DNA from: Juglans regia
Lineage: Eukaryota; Streptophyta; Magnoliopsida; Fagales; Juglandaceae
Length of the DNA: 64,000 nucleotides
NCBI RefSeq assembly: GCF_001411555.2
Contig: NC_049909.1
Coordinates: 11,291,485-11,355,484 of the forward strand
Reading direction: 5' to 3'
Shown: positions 34,238-46,130 of the stretch, one piece after another
Layout: every line of letters starts with the position of its first letter
Position numbering within the stretch: the first letter of the stretch is position 1
The notes under the pieces: model-generated
The model's input: the letters and a program-made list of their open reading frames with translations, nothing else
Database searches by the model: none
What the model was told of the DNA's origin: nothing
Program-made: the position numbers and the translations under genes

Positions 34238-34963
34238 ACTTTTGTCCGGTTTATATAGTCACCTGTCTTTTCTTTTCTATCTTTTTGCTGGATATGAGTT
34301 GTCAAACTTAATTATATCCTAATTATGGAAATTAATAATATACTCAAAAATTAAAAAATAAAAATAACTTTCTCAAATTATACTGAAAGGTATATAATGA
34401 ATCGGTGAGAGACGTACGTTGTACCTAAAAATTTAAGTCGATAATAAAAAAGGTAAACTTTTATTATTATCTTTTTTATATTTTAACATGAATGATTAAA
34501 ATATTGTAAGTTTATTTCTCGTTATCAAAAAATAATTATGATGCAGTATATTAGATTATAAAAAATTTTTATAAAAATAATTTCTAAATAGATATTATAT
34601 TATATAATATGTTAGATTTATTTTATAATAAAAATAATTTTATAATCTAATATACTGCATCATAATTATTTTTTGATAACGAGAAATAAACTTACAATAT
34701 TTTAATCATTCATGTTAAAATATAAAAAAGATAATAATAAAAGTTTACCTTTTTTATTATCGACTTAAATTTTTAGGTACAACGTACGTCTCTCACCGAT
34801 TCATTATATACCTTTCAGTATAATTTGAGAAAGTTATTTTTATTTTTTAATTTTTGAGTATATTATTAATTTCCATAATTAGGATATAATTAAGTTTGAC
34901 AACTCATATCCAGCAAAAAGATAGAAAAGAAAAGACAGGTGACTATATAAACCGGACAAAAGT
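34238..34963. repeat. Near-perfect or perfect inverted repeat, 2 x 326 bp with 74-bp loop
   Basis: The left arm 34238-34563 and the right arm 34638-34963 are reverse complements, with matching endpoints and no length difference. For example 'acttttgtccggtttatata' at the left edge pairs with 'tatataaaccggacaaaagt' at the right, and 'gagagacgtacgttgtacc' with 'ggtacaacgtacgtctctc'. I found no mismatch in the stretches compared. The loop is 34564-34637 and largely consists of the 79-bp repeat R copy 2. If transcribed it would fold into a long double-stranded RNA hairpin. No coding frame lies inside. An assembly artefact must be excluded. Confidence 0.93.
34556..34634. repeat. 79-bp direct repeat R, copy 2 (hairpin loop)
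   Basis: Second copy of R, 397 bp after the first. It overlaps the last 8 bases of the left arm and fills the loop of the inverted repeat. Its core (atattatattatataatat) is itself nearly palindromic. Confidence 0.88.
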
Positions 34964-36269
34964 AATGTTTGTAGTTTATAGAGAGCTAGCGTGTCGATGA
35001 TGTTCATAAACTGATGTTTAGCATGTTTTTTTTTTTTTGGATGCCAGAATTTGGAGACAAGAAATCCTGTGAACTTTTGAGCATTGGGTTCGGAACTTTG
35101 TTGGCTGCAGCATGCTAAAGGGCCCGGATATATATTTGAAAGATAATGATATACTTACATTTTATTTATTATTATTATTTAAATTTGGATTAAAAATTAT
35201 ATAATATTATTTTCTTGTATAATTTAAAAATAAATAAATTCAATCAACTAATATAATTATATAATTTAATTAAAAATAAATTTAATTTTATAAAATTGAC
35301 CTGTGCAAGAAGGTCATTTTCTAATATTTTCAATCTAAATTCAAAAAATAAAAACAAAAAGAATAACTAAATAATAAATGAAGTGTAACCAGACTATCTC
35401 TCTACCCATATTTGTGAGTTTGATTGTCAAACTCATCTCAACTCATCTCAATTTATTATTATAATTTTTTTAAATTTCAATACAAAATATAATAAACAAT
35501 TCAACTTTTTCAAATTCTAAAATAATAATAATATTAAAAAATAATATTTTAACAATATTTTATCATCTTAACTCAACTCACTTCAACATCCAAACACACA
35601 CTGAATCTCCCGGAAAAGTTTTTACCTTTATTTCTCAAACCACTTTGGTTTCCCACAACAATTTTCACTCTCAAAAAGGCGAAAGTGGAATGGAAAAGGC
35701 TGGCTCATGCGGGAGATCACTTTATCAGAGTCAAACATATATAATTGGTTCATATATATATATGTATTCCAACCAAGTACAATTTTGAATTTACCCCACC
35801 GACTGTTTGGAGTGGAGAAACTTTTCAGGTTGAGCTCTGCATAAATGGCTGATAATTTCTGCTTTTGTGCATGCTTGTTCACAGTACTATAATATAAATT
35901 TAAACAAGCAGCTTCATATATACATATATTTCTCATACATTTCGGAGAAACCTAAAGAAGACATACTCTTTTTTTACTTTGGGAGAAAGTCCTCATGTTG
36001 TATCCAATCTTGTCAAAACGCATGCAGTCTTGTTTTTTGTTTTAATTTCCCATAAAAAGTTAGTAGAAGGTATCCCATTTTATTAAAGCTGCCTTCACTT
36101 TTGGAGCAAGAATACCGCATTAAAAGAGGAATTAGGCCTTGGGATCTCTAAAAATTTCTAAAACCAAAGGTTTAAAAAAAAAAGTAATGTTAGAGGACGA
36201 CATAAATACTAAATTTATTCATTAGATGGTTTGCTCATAAAAGGAGAAAAGCTAGCTAGCTAGCATTGC
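34964..36269. other. AT-rich intergenic sequence with one MITE
   Basis: No gene was seen. It holds the MITE at 35413-35602. Confidence 0.4.
35413..35602. mobile_element. MITE, 'gtttggatgtt' family
   Basis: Left 'gagtttgattgtcaaactca' and right 'cttcaacatccaaacacaca' are worn inverted ends with 'ctcaactcatctca' inside. It shares the core 'aatattaaaaaataatattt' with the copy at 39561. Confidence 0.65.
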
Positions 36270-38033
36270 TTTTCTCAATCTCCCTGATGGTACATCTACT
36301 CTTGATTACAACAATATTCAGGCTGCTGCTGATGTGGACTTTTTTCAAAAACAATTGACAGCTCGTGAACCTTTATGAGGCCACCCCTTTGCTGAATCAT
36401 ATTCCAAGTCTCATGACTCGGGATGAGAATGCTCTTCTTCTCAAATCTCCCACCCTAGATGAGTTTAATAACGCAGTCTGGAGCATTCCTATGGACTCTA
36501 TTCCCGGACCATGCAGGTCTCTGGCCTCTTCCTTCTATATTTCTTGCTAGTCTATTATATGTAATGACCTTCTTGAGGCTATTAATGAACTTTTTCAACG
36601 AGTCCTCTTACCTCCTTCCTATGAGCACACTTTCATTACTTTAATTCCAAAAAATTGATAGGGCTACTACTTTCTCCGATTTCAGGCCAATTAGTCTTTT
36701 CCAAGTTTGTTATAATTAGATTGTCTCCAGAGTCTAATTAGCTACTCGCCTGATCTCTACTATAATGCCCAAAATTATCTCTGATCATCCAGGTGCTTTT
36801 GTTTAGGGGGAATTATCTCGCATAGTATCACCTTAGCACAAGAATTGACTCATAGCATCGCTAAAAATACCTGTGGTAACAATGTCATGCTTAAAGTTGA
36901 TATGAACAAAGCTTTTGATAGGTTTAACTAGGTGATCTATCTTTCTCAAGTGCTGTTCGCTTTTGGTTTTAGAGCACCTGTGGTCTCTCTTCTTAAGACT
37001 TGCTACTAGAATTCTACCTTTGCCATATAACTTAATGGTACCAATGCCGACTATTTCGCTGCTAGCTGAGGCCTTCGACAGGGAGACCCTCTACCTCCCT
37101 TTCTTTTCATCATTAGTAAAAAGCCGCAAAATCTAGGTTTGCATCAACTGATGATGGCTCGCCATACTACTCCATATGTTGTTCCTCGTGGGTGTAACCT
37201 TATCAGCCATACCCACTTTGCCGATGATCCTTTGGTCTTTACCAATGGTTCCAAGAAAAGCCTCCAAGCCCTTACGTCCTTCATTACTCTTTACGAGAAC
37301 ATCTTGGGACAAAAAAGAAATCATTCCAAAAGTGTCTTCCTGCTGCATAAAAGTGTCTCAAGCACAAGAAAAAAATATTATCCTTACCACCAAGGATTTC
37401 AGCAGAGGTAAATTTCCTATTATCTACCTTGGTGGCCCCCTTTTCCATGGCAAGCTTCCCATTTATGCCTTTTATCCCATCTTGAAAAGAAAAATAAGGA
37501 AAAAAGGATTGGGTGGAAAGGTTGCCTTTTATCTACAAGAGGCAAGCTTACTTTGATTAAATCTATCCTCACCTTCATCCCTATCCATATACTCTCTATG
37601 CTCAATTCTCCAAAACAATCATTGATTCCATTAGGACGATATTGCACACTTCAAGAACATTTTCCTTCTAGTATCAATCATGTATAAAGAGAAGGTAATA
37701 CGCTTATGGACAGCCTAGCCAATTACGGTGCAATGAGATAATAAGACTTTTTCTCTTCTTCAACTTCTTAAACATATGATTGTTTTGCCCTCTCTGGATT
37801 GTGCTGGTCTTTCATCTATTTGGCACTAATTTCCTAGATTATTACTTGGTTTTGTTGGACTTTTCCTTTATGTTTCTCCTTTCAGCATTTTAGAAACTTG
37901 GTTTTTGAGCTTTATCTTTCTATTCTTGTAATCCCCAAATTTTCTCTTTCTTGTAAAATGTATTCCTCCACATAAGTGATGATAATCAATAAAAAAGGGG
38001 TATCGTCATCTTCATTAAAAAAAAAAAAAAAAT
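36270..38033 (+). mobile_element. L1-type LINE fragment with poly(A) tail
   Basis: RT landmarks are readable on the plus strand through many stops: NHIPSLMTRDENALLLKSPT, AVWSIPMDSIPGPC, FSDFRPISLF, HTHFADDPLVFTNGSKKSLQ near 37200 (both catalytic aspartates kept), then FPIIYLGGPLFHGKLP near 37410. Sequence after about 37700 is shorter than a complete ORF2 would need, so zf-RVT and RNase H are deleted. It ends in a poly(A) run (about 38017-38031). This is a third LINE lineage in the window. Confidence 0.78.
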
Positions 38034-38056
38034 CTTCGAGCCGACTGAAGTGCTAC

Positions 38057-38589
38057 TAAGGGGGGGCTTCGACTCCGACGGAGTCGGAAGGCCCACCTCC
38101 GACGGCCTCCAACTCAGACTGGGGTCAGAGGTCAAAACCCCATCCGACTCCGACTGGAGTTAGAGTTCAACTTCAATCAGAGTTTGGAGCTCAGAGTCGA
38201 AGCTCAAAGCTCCAATCGGAGTAAAAAATGGGCTTGAGCGAATAATCTGTGAGACGTTCGTTGAGCCACACTTGAGCGAAGGCTCGAGCAAACAATCTGT
38301 GTGATGTTCTCTCGAGCCACACTCGAGTGTCACTCAAGCAAACGTCACCTGGAACAAAAAAAATTCAATTTTTACAAAAAAGTCAGAGTTTGGAGTTGGA
38401 GTACGAAGCCCACATGGGCTCCGACTCCGACTCCGAACTCCGACTACTGGAGTCAGAGCTTTGACTCCGAACTCTGAGTACTAAAGTCAGAGCTCCAACT
38501 CCGAATTTCGTAAACTCTGACTTCATCGAAGTCGGAGCCTGGTCGGAACTCGGACAAAGTTCGGAGCTTGAAAATATTGCCCACCCCTA
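38057..38589. mobile_element. hAT-type non-autonomous element, 533 bp, 8-bp target duplication
   Basis: It is flanked by agtgctac at 38049-38056 and 38590-38597. The right end read in reverse is 'taggggtgggcaa', a common plant hAT terminus; the left end 'taagggggggc' is a worn version. The body is filled with 'gactccgactcc'-type short repeats and 'ctcgagc' motifs, with no coding capacity. It landed about 25 bp past the LINE poly(A). Confidence 0.72.
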
Positions 38590-38597
38590 AGTGCTAC

Positions 38598-40560
38598 CAC
38601 AAACAGGAATTGAAACTGTAACATGATAACAAGCTCTACAAGCTTTAATTAAAAGAATATAAAAGGAGATGAAGAAGAAGATAAATGGTGGAAAATACGA
38701 TCAAAAACCTTTTCAAAGTCGTTTTGATTCGTACCAATGAAGATAATATATATATATATATATATATATATTTATCAGAGAGAGATCAAAATATTATATG
38801 AAGAAAAAAAGAAATTAGAAAATAAACTAAGAGATCTGCAGAAATAATAATGAATTATGTGTGTAACATACGGCCAGATGAATGACTCGATACACTTTAT
38901 ATTAAGGACTCGATTCATGACAAACCGACCCACTCTTGTAAATACAGACATGAGGTGGCTAACTAGCTATTAATTAACTACTCATGAAAACCTAACTAAT
39001 ACAGCATAATTAATTCAAGTAAGTTTACTTTAATATTAGATCGTCTCTTTTGCAATCACTATTATAAATTATTCTATTTTTTAAAAAGAATAAGATAAGT
39101 TTGCCTGGAAATTAGTCTAGGAAATTGCTAGATCGATGTTGACAACAAGAAGAAAAGTTAATACAATATGCGTCTTATTATACCCGCTTCTTCGCCTCAG
39201 ATATCGACCAAAAATAATGGTACGAGCAACTACATGATCAGATGTTTGGGACATTGGAAAGGACGAGGAAAATGATGCTAAAACATGTTTTTGAAATGGA
39301 CGAAAAACGACATTGGAAAGATAAGGATTGATGAAGCATGTATATATATACATTTCAATCATTTCATGATTGTGTCTTTTGGCCTTATTAATGATATGAT
39401 GCATCATTGGATGATTAACTGATTACGTAAATAAATTAATAACTGTATGTGTTTGGGTCATCTCCAAAATATACATACACACACGTGTATGTAGCCTAAT
39501 CACTATGGGAGTGACCAATCTCCCTTTGACAGGTTCCTTACGCAAATAGCATTAAATTTTAGGTCTAGTTTATTTTCAAAAAATATTTCATCTCATTTAA
39601 TCATTACGACTTTTTCAACTTTCAATATAAAATAAAATAAATAATTTAACTTTTTCAAATCGTAAAATATAAATAATATTAAAAAATATATTCTAACAAT
39701 ATTTTATTATACTTTTTAACTTTAATTTCAACTTATATCATATCATCTTCACAAACAAACAAGGACTTAGACTTTTAGGGTTCATATTGTTCACTTCAAT
39801 GGGACATGGTAATTTGAGTTACATACGCTACTAATTAATTGAAAGTTGGTAGGTAAACACACAGCTTACTGCATGTGAGATAGTCATACAAAAAAAAAAA
39901 AACTAAATTATTAATATTTATTAATATAAATTAATCTAAAAAAACACACGAGCAAATAATTTTTTTTTCATGATGTTTGAAGAGAGAAAAGGCAGTGATA
40001 CAGTTACTACTCTTTTATTATTATTTATTATTTATAGTGTTTTTATTTTTTATCATTTTTTTAAGTATTTTTTTAACATTCTTAATCATTAAGAAAAAAA
40101 TTAAAAATATATATAGTTTTATTAATAATAACTTTCTTAACTATTAAATAAAATCAAAAAATCAAAAAAATCAAATAAAAAATAATAATAATAATAATAA
40201 TAAGAGAATAGAGCCCTATCATTTTCCGAGAGAAAAAAGTCATCGAGCATGAATGGAATATGGAAAAGAAACATGGTAAAAAGAGATGAAAAGATGCATG
40301 CACAATTATCAAATGGTTTTGGGTATTTTTTTAATAAGTTGTACATAGATATTATCAAATCAGGTATCATGCAGGGTAGAGTACTGAGGTGACCCATTCA
40401 AAAAATATGCACATTTGGGAATCTTATCTTTGTCCGTAGACAATGAATTATTACTTTCAGACATTGGAGTTGAAAAACTTAAAAAAAAAATAGCTGCTTT
40501 TTAGTAAAAAGATTGAGACATTTGAGCAACAGTAGCTAACATTTTTGTCCCCATTTATAT
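38598..40560. other. AT-rich intergenic sequence
   Basis: It contains a (TA)n run at 38746-38771, a MITE at 39561-39768, a MITE-like AT-rich block at about 39990-40110 related (in reverse) to 53320-53405, and an (AAT)n run at 40181-40202. No gene was recognised. Confidence 0.45.
39561..39768. mobile_element. MITE, 'gtttggatgtt' family, worn copy
   Basis: It has the family core 'aataatattaaaaaatatat' and 'aacaatattttattata', with worn ends. Same family as 35413-35602. Confidence 0.6.
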
Positions 40561-41115
40561 TTACCCAAGTGCTTTTGCAGGCCAGCCAATATACTCACAA
40601 GGCCACACATTCTGCCTAAATCTTAAGTACCAGCTCCTAGCCTGTTCAGGCTGTTCTCTTCCTCTCACACACTTGCACATAGGTTTTCGATTCTCTCACT
40701 CTGTCATTTCTGATCAGTTGATCTATATACGATTCCTTTGGCATTCTATTGATCTTTCTTTTTTTTAAGTTTTTTTTTTTTTCCCATTTTTATATGATCT
40801 CTTATTGCTAAGATCAGTGTGCCTGCCAAATTTCATCTTTAGCTGAACCCAATAAAGCTTAAGCATTTCATCAACTCCATATACAGTCACAAACAGCCTT
40901 TTACTGCTGCTCTTAATAAAAAACTGAGGAATTATAGAGAAAATTGAAAAAAAATTCAGCCACAATAATATAAAACGCCTGATCATGTGCTTCCCAAGTG
41001 ATCACAGCTGTTGCACCAATGGTGATTGGGTAGTACTGCTGTAGCCAGGGTACGCAGAAATTGTTGCACAGCTTGATTCTTTCTTTTTTAATTTCTCCCT
41101 CAAATATTGAAAAAG

Positions 41116-41151
<36 letters not shown>

Positions 41152-41279
41152 ATATGGCCTTTACTTTGAGAACAAGAGCTAGCATGAAAAGCTAGCTAGC
41201 ACCATGTGTTCGTGATAATTCCCCCCGAGAGAGAGAGAGAGAGAGAGAGGATATCCATTAATTAGTCTCTCTCTAAGAG
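40561..41279. other. Sequence upstream of a possible small gene
   Basis: It contains (TA)n at 41118-41148 and (GA)n at 41227-41249, ending in 'tctctctctaagag' directly before an ATG at 41280. A promoter or leader is possible but not shown. Confidence 0.35.
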
Positions 41280-41603
41280 ATGGCACGCAATACCTTGGAT
41301 TTTTCTTCAGCCTTTCAACGGAAACACCCAACAGCAATCATCATGCCCTCTTCCTCGCCCTTCCCTCTGACCCTCCACCTCCATCATTACCCCCTCAACA
41401 CTCCCACCCATTCCTTTTTCATCATCATCCACCAACCCCCTGATGATGATCTTCACCATCACCTACAACACTCTCAAAATCTAGAAGAAGCAGCAAAAGA
41501 AGGAGGAGAAGCAGAAGCAGAAGCAGAAGCAGCAGCAGCAGCAGAAGAAGAAGGTTTCCTTGTTTATGAGAAAACCCTACTTTTAAGTTTCAATCTTTTA
41601 TGA
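41280..41603 (+). CDS. Uncharacterised His-, Pro- and Glu/Ala-rich frame (107 codons)
   Basis: The frame begins MARNTLDFSSAFQRKHP, continues with a His/Pro/Leu-rich part (residues 25-70) and a Glu/Ala run encoded by a GAA/GCA trinucleotide repeat (41485-41554), then ends LLLSFNLL. A GA-rich leader precedes the ATG. I recognise no domain. The low-complexity content could be a small regulatory protein, the first exon of a larger gene (a donor-like site follows the repeat) or chance. Confidence 0.25.
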   Translation: MARNTLDFSSAFQRKHPTAIIMPSSSPFPLTLHLHHYPLNTPTHSFFIIIHQPPDDDLHHHLQHSQNLEEAAKEGGEAEAEAEAAAAAEEEGFLVYEKTLLLSFNLL

Positions 41604-42595
41604 TTGAAGGGTCTTTTTCATTAAAGAATCCAGCAGCTCTTGCATGCTCTCGGGGAATCAAGCGTCTCGGTCCGATCGTTCGCTAGATCAAGCTATTACA
41701 ACTATATAAGTATTTTTCTTTTTTTAAAAAAAAAGCTTTGGCTTCTTGATTTTTGGTTGTCATTTTTATGTCTTAAAGTAAACATAATTAGCTGCTTTTA
41801 ATATGTCCTACGCATGCTTAGTTTGTTTTTCCGTTTAGATGTTTGCAAAAAGAAGGAAACAATATAATTATTGTATTTAGCCATGCGTATGCTTGTCATT
41901 TAAGAGATCTAAATTAAATCGTGATCTTCCTTTGATCTACTTCTCATTGCGAGTTTTCTGGCTTTGATCTGTTTGGATAGTACTGTTCGTGCAATCATAC
42001 TTATGGAGAATTTCAGCACTGTTCCTTACCTAAGAACGTAACTAATAATTAGTGCTTATCGGTTTTATATTATATTCTCCAGTACTACAGGAATAAGGAT
42101 AGTCATGAAAGAGTTTGGTCCCAGCGTTATAAGCTGCAAGGGCGGATACAAATATAATTATTAGTTAGTGTTGAGCTAGCTAGGGTTTGCCATTTCACGC
42201 CTGCAACATTTTAAGCGGTTGTTTCAACTTGAAGATGATGGTCTGGTCAAGACATGATTGACAATGACCACACAGCTAAAATGATTCAAATTCATCATGA
42301 TATGCATATCTATTTAATTATATAAAAGCAAAGTTTTCAATTGGTGAATTCACATTCATACCATAAAATTCGGGAATGAAATGATGCGAAGAGAGACTCT
42401 TAATAGGTTCAACTCTCAAACGTCAACCGTTTAGATAATTTACAGCACCGCTTACGCTTAGACTTCAAATCAGGAATGAAAGGCATCATTCAATATGGTG
42501 TAGCATAGCAGAAGCGTATGACTTCACTTTCATGAGAGAGCGTTAATAGAGCAAAAGTAGCGGTAGAAGTAGACGAAGAAAAAATATGAACGGTC
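41604..42595. other. No gene recognised; leads into the RPB11 fragment
   Basis: Ordinary mixed-composition sequence. The last ~250 bp may be promoter and leader carried along with the RPB11 fragment. Confidence 0.35.
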
Positions 42596-42950
42596 CCGAC
42601 CGCTATGAATGTTTCGGCATCCCTCAAGACACCAAAAAGTATCTCTGAACAAAGATTTATCTCTAAACCCCTCTCTTTCTGACCCTCGTTCTCTATTTTT
42701 TTTCAATTTTAATTTTCAGGATGTCGTACAAGAGGGACACGAAGATAATCAACGCTGCATCGTTCACCGTCCAGAGGGAGGACCACACAATCGGCAACAT
42801 TCTTTGCATGTACTGCCTTCGAATTGCTTATTCCGATCCATTATCTTAAGTTAATAAAATTCCTGATTTTCTTACTTTTTTTTCATCTTTATCAGGCAAT
42901 TGAACAGGAATCCGAATGTTTTATCCGCTGGGTACAAGCTTCCTCAATTA
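42596..42950 (+). pseudogene. RPB11 gene fragment, first three exons with introns
   Basis: RPB11 is the small subunit shared by RNA polymerase II and plant Pol IV/V, pairing with RPB3 in the assembly platform. Exon 1 (42596-42638) reads MNGPDRYECFGIPQDTKK. A GT...AG intron follows, and exon 2 (42720-42809) reads [20 protein letters not shown] and [10 protein letters not shown]. After a second GT...AG intron, exon 3 (from 42896) reads QLNRNPNVLSAGYKLP, then diverges at about 42945 into a stop. The remaining ~60 residues are missing. Exon 1 joins exon 2 one base out of frame. Retained introns point to DNA-level copying, not retroposition. Confidence 0.82.
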
Positions 42951-42991
42951 AATTAAATTGTTTTTATAAATTCCAATGTATGCTTGCTTAC

Positions 42992-43084
42992 AAGGATGAT
43001 GTCGCGGTCGCACCAAGGGATCTGATCGTCGCTGGCGAAGAATGAACCGATGGAGTCGAAGAAATAGCTGATCTTGGCGTCCAT
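42992..43084 (-). pseudogene. FIS1 gene fragment, first exon
   Basis: On the minus strand, from an ATG at 43084, the frame reads MDAKISYFFDSIGSFFASDD then QIPWCDRDII, which matches the start of plant FIS1/BIGYIN, a tail-anchored mitochondrial and peroxisomal fission adaptor. The similarity stops after about 30 residues at a splice-donor-like 'gtaagc' (42991). The TPR-like helices and the C-terminal membrane anchor are absent, so it is a fragment. It lies tail-to-tail with the RPB11 fragment, about 45 bp apart. Confidence 0.78.
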
Positions 43085-45332
43085 GGCGTTTGGTTTACGG
43101 AAATTCAAGTTGCAGTGCTTTATTTCAGGAGTGAAAATTTTAAAAAACTAGAAACTTCTTTTTTTTTTTAAATAAAAAGAATAAAAAGAAAAACGATAAT
43201 TGAAATAGACACTTGGCAATAACATAAAGAATCCGCGTGGTAGTAGTGCGATGTGGCATGCCCGTCTACTGTAGACTATTGTTGACAATAATTGGAATAA
43301 AAAATAGAATCTTGAACTATTATGCTTATGTAGCGGTAATTATTTAAAAATAATATTTCATTATAGATTATTGTAAATTTTAAATTTTTTTTATATATAA
43401 AAATATAAATCGATTCAAGACTATACTCAAAAGTACGATTTCAATATTTATATTGTTTCTTCAAATTAAACCGCCCTATAAATTGTTTGGATTTTCTTCA
43501 CTATAAAACCCTATCTCTCTCTCATACACAATATACACAACAATCCGTGCATTGTGTGGGTTATAGACTCGTAAATTAATGCAGATGCATTCAACTTTCT
43601 TTTTTTTTTTTTAGGGGTATCATGCATGTGTATGTGCATGTGAATATGTATACATGGTGTCATGTGTTTGATCACAATAATATATCTCGTGTGTACTCCT
43701 CTAATCATACATGGCTTTTATCTTCAGGCAAAAGTACCTCACAGAAGGGTTTTTTCAAACAATTTATGGACATTAATTCCTTATTGCAAGCTTTTATATA
43801 TATCTACCAATACCTTCATCCAGTTCTCTAATATGAACATGAACCTAGTTTTCTAAAGCTACTAGCTCGATCGGAACATTTTTCATGTGAAAAATGATGT
43901 TTTAAAGATTTTTGCATTAAGATGTTTTAGGCAATTAGGACAATTTTTCTACCCTTTGGCGGCTCTAAGTCCTCTGACTGCTTATCATTTTCCACACATA
44001 CAGTCAGTACTACTACTATTACTATTTTGAACAAACAAGTGGCCGCCAGCCAAGCTTTTTTGAAATAATCTTCTCTCTAAACTACATGAATATCTTCTGT
44101 ACCATGTGCAGATCAACATTATATACTTCGTGTGAAAGATCAGTTGCTGCTTTAATTTCCACCTTTTTTTTTTCTTTCGCACCAGAGAAGAACAATATCT
44201 GAACATGCATGATCCTAGTTTACATGGTATATTATATACATAACACGTAAATATTATATATATATATATATATACACATTAGCTTGCCAGCTTGAAGTTC
44301 AAGTACGATTAATTAACGATTAATCAATAAAAATGAGGCCGAATATTATAAAGTTGTAATTAACCATAAAATTTCAAAATAAAAGTCTTACTAGTTTAGA
44401 AAAATAATGTACGTACGTAATACACACATATATACATATATATAATTGGGGATCCCATTTATATAATATGCCTGATCCTATATATATATTATATATAAAT
44501 ATATATATATCTATATATATATTTGTTGACTGTAGCTCCAATTGTTTGTTGTCTCATGGAGCATGCGCGTTATGTATATTCTGACCGATGACTCGCACTG
44601 AACCCTCAAGTTTGACCTAATCGATCTGCATTCAAACGCATGATTCTGACGTGTTAATGTTGTACCTAGCTAGCTACTATAAATATATAATATTTATTTC
44701 TCGATCGATGTTCAATTTGACTAGTGTACGTACGTAGATTGTACCTAGCCTGATATTTTGGACTAAATTATATATATATATATATATATATTAATATCCC
44801 AGCTAATATATAATAAGAGGAGTAATAAATAGCATTAGACTGTACGTAAGATCATTCGCCTCTGATCACGATCAGATATTAGAATTAATTCATACTCACT
44901 ATATATATATATATATTCCAGAGTACATTTAATTAATGCATAGCATAGATCATCATGACTAAACAATGCTATATATCCAACTGAAAGAAATGGACGATAT
45001 GTCCTATAATTCTTTGTGTGACATGCAGTAATATGCAGAGGGTAGCTAGCTAGCTATCATATTGATGAGATCAATAGTACTACTACTGCTTAAGTAATAT
45101 GTATTAATTTTGTGACATTATTATCGTAAGATGGTCGGTCGCTTTTCCATTTATAACATTGATAGATCCTTGTCTATGTCTGCTCACGGCTAATTTGTAT
45201 GGTGACATTACTATAATATATCAAAACCGTTAATTAAACGAAACAATAAATGACAGAGATACTACAAATTTATTAAGGGCACTGCTACTAAAGCTTTAAG
45301 AAGACCATGCAATATTCATGTGTGTCCAGATG

Positions 45333-45368
<36 letters not shown>

Positions 45369-45855
45369 CCAGTTTGTAACATTCTTAATTTCATATAACA
45401 CGTAGTACGTGCTGATCTTAATTTCTATTTGGTAGCTAAGAAAATCTACAAGAATCATGATGACAAATCGTAGAAGTATTTGAATTAATTGCATCAAATT
45501 AGCTTCTTGAATTGTTCGATATTGGCAAATTAATGGAGCTTGCTGCATGTGCGAGGATGGAGGTTTTGTACTGTGAAATACAGGATGTTGATCCTGCCGA
45601 CATCGATGACAACTTGCCATGCCGGGAGATGCCTTAATTCCTTGGACGTTGATGGTGGCCGGTACTAGAGATTGTGGGGAGGGGGGACCAAGAAAAGGAC
45701 CTAGCTAGGACATTAGGTTTTGAAAATGAAATATGGAAGCTTGCTAGGCCGGGCGGTCGATTATTGCCGAGTCTTTTTCTTTCTTTTTTTTCCTAATGTG
45801 ACCTGCTCTAATATGGAGGGCCGAATAGATTTGTCAATTCTCATTTTATATTAAC
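43085..45855. other. AT-rich intergenic sequence with many TA microsatellites
   Basis: TA-rich runs occur at 44253-44274, 44473-44522, 44769-44792, about 44899-44917 and 45337-45367. The ~200 bp after 43085 may be leader and promoter of the FIS1 piece. An open stretch on the minus strand at 45288-45620 has no recognised domain and spans the TA run, so I do not call it a gene. Confidence 0.45.
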
Positions 45856-46130
45856 AAGTTTAGATGTTAAGATGAAATGAAATTTTTTTGAATAATAAAA
45901 AAATATTAATAAAATTATTTAAATTAAGATGTTTTATAATATTATAAAATGTTGAATTATTTTTTGTATTTTTTTAGAAGCTTGATAAAGTTATAATAAT
46001 TAGGTAATAATTAGATAAAAAAAATTGAAAAGTTAAAATTTGAAATTAAAAAATGTAGTGTTTGAGTGCATGGTACTGTTTAAATATTGAGATTAGATTA
46101 AATGAATTGATACTATCTCAACATCCAAGT
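45856..46130. mobile_element. MITE, 'gtttggatgtt' family
   Basis: Left 'agtttagatgttaagatgaa' and right 'tactatctcaacatccaagt' are inverted ends of the family seen at 28283, 35413 and 39561. Confidence 0.6.

Noticed and set aside
40710..40765. 'ttggcattct' match to the start of miR394.
   Set aside because: Only 10 bases agree, the rest differs and no foldback partner was seen.
41631..41700. Segment 'gaatcaagcgtctcggtccga' whose reverse recalls parts of miR166.
   Set aside because: The match is broken by several mismatched and inserted bases and no paired arm forms a precursor hairpin.
45288..45620. 110-codon reverse-strand frame.
   Set aside because: Part of it is translation of a (TA)n run and no domain is recognised.
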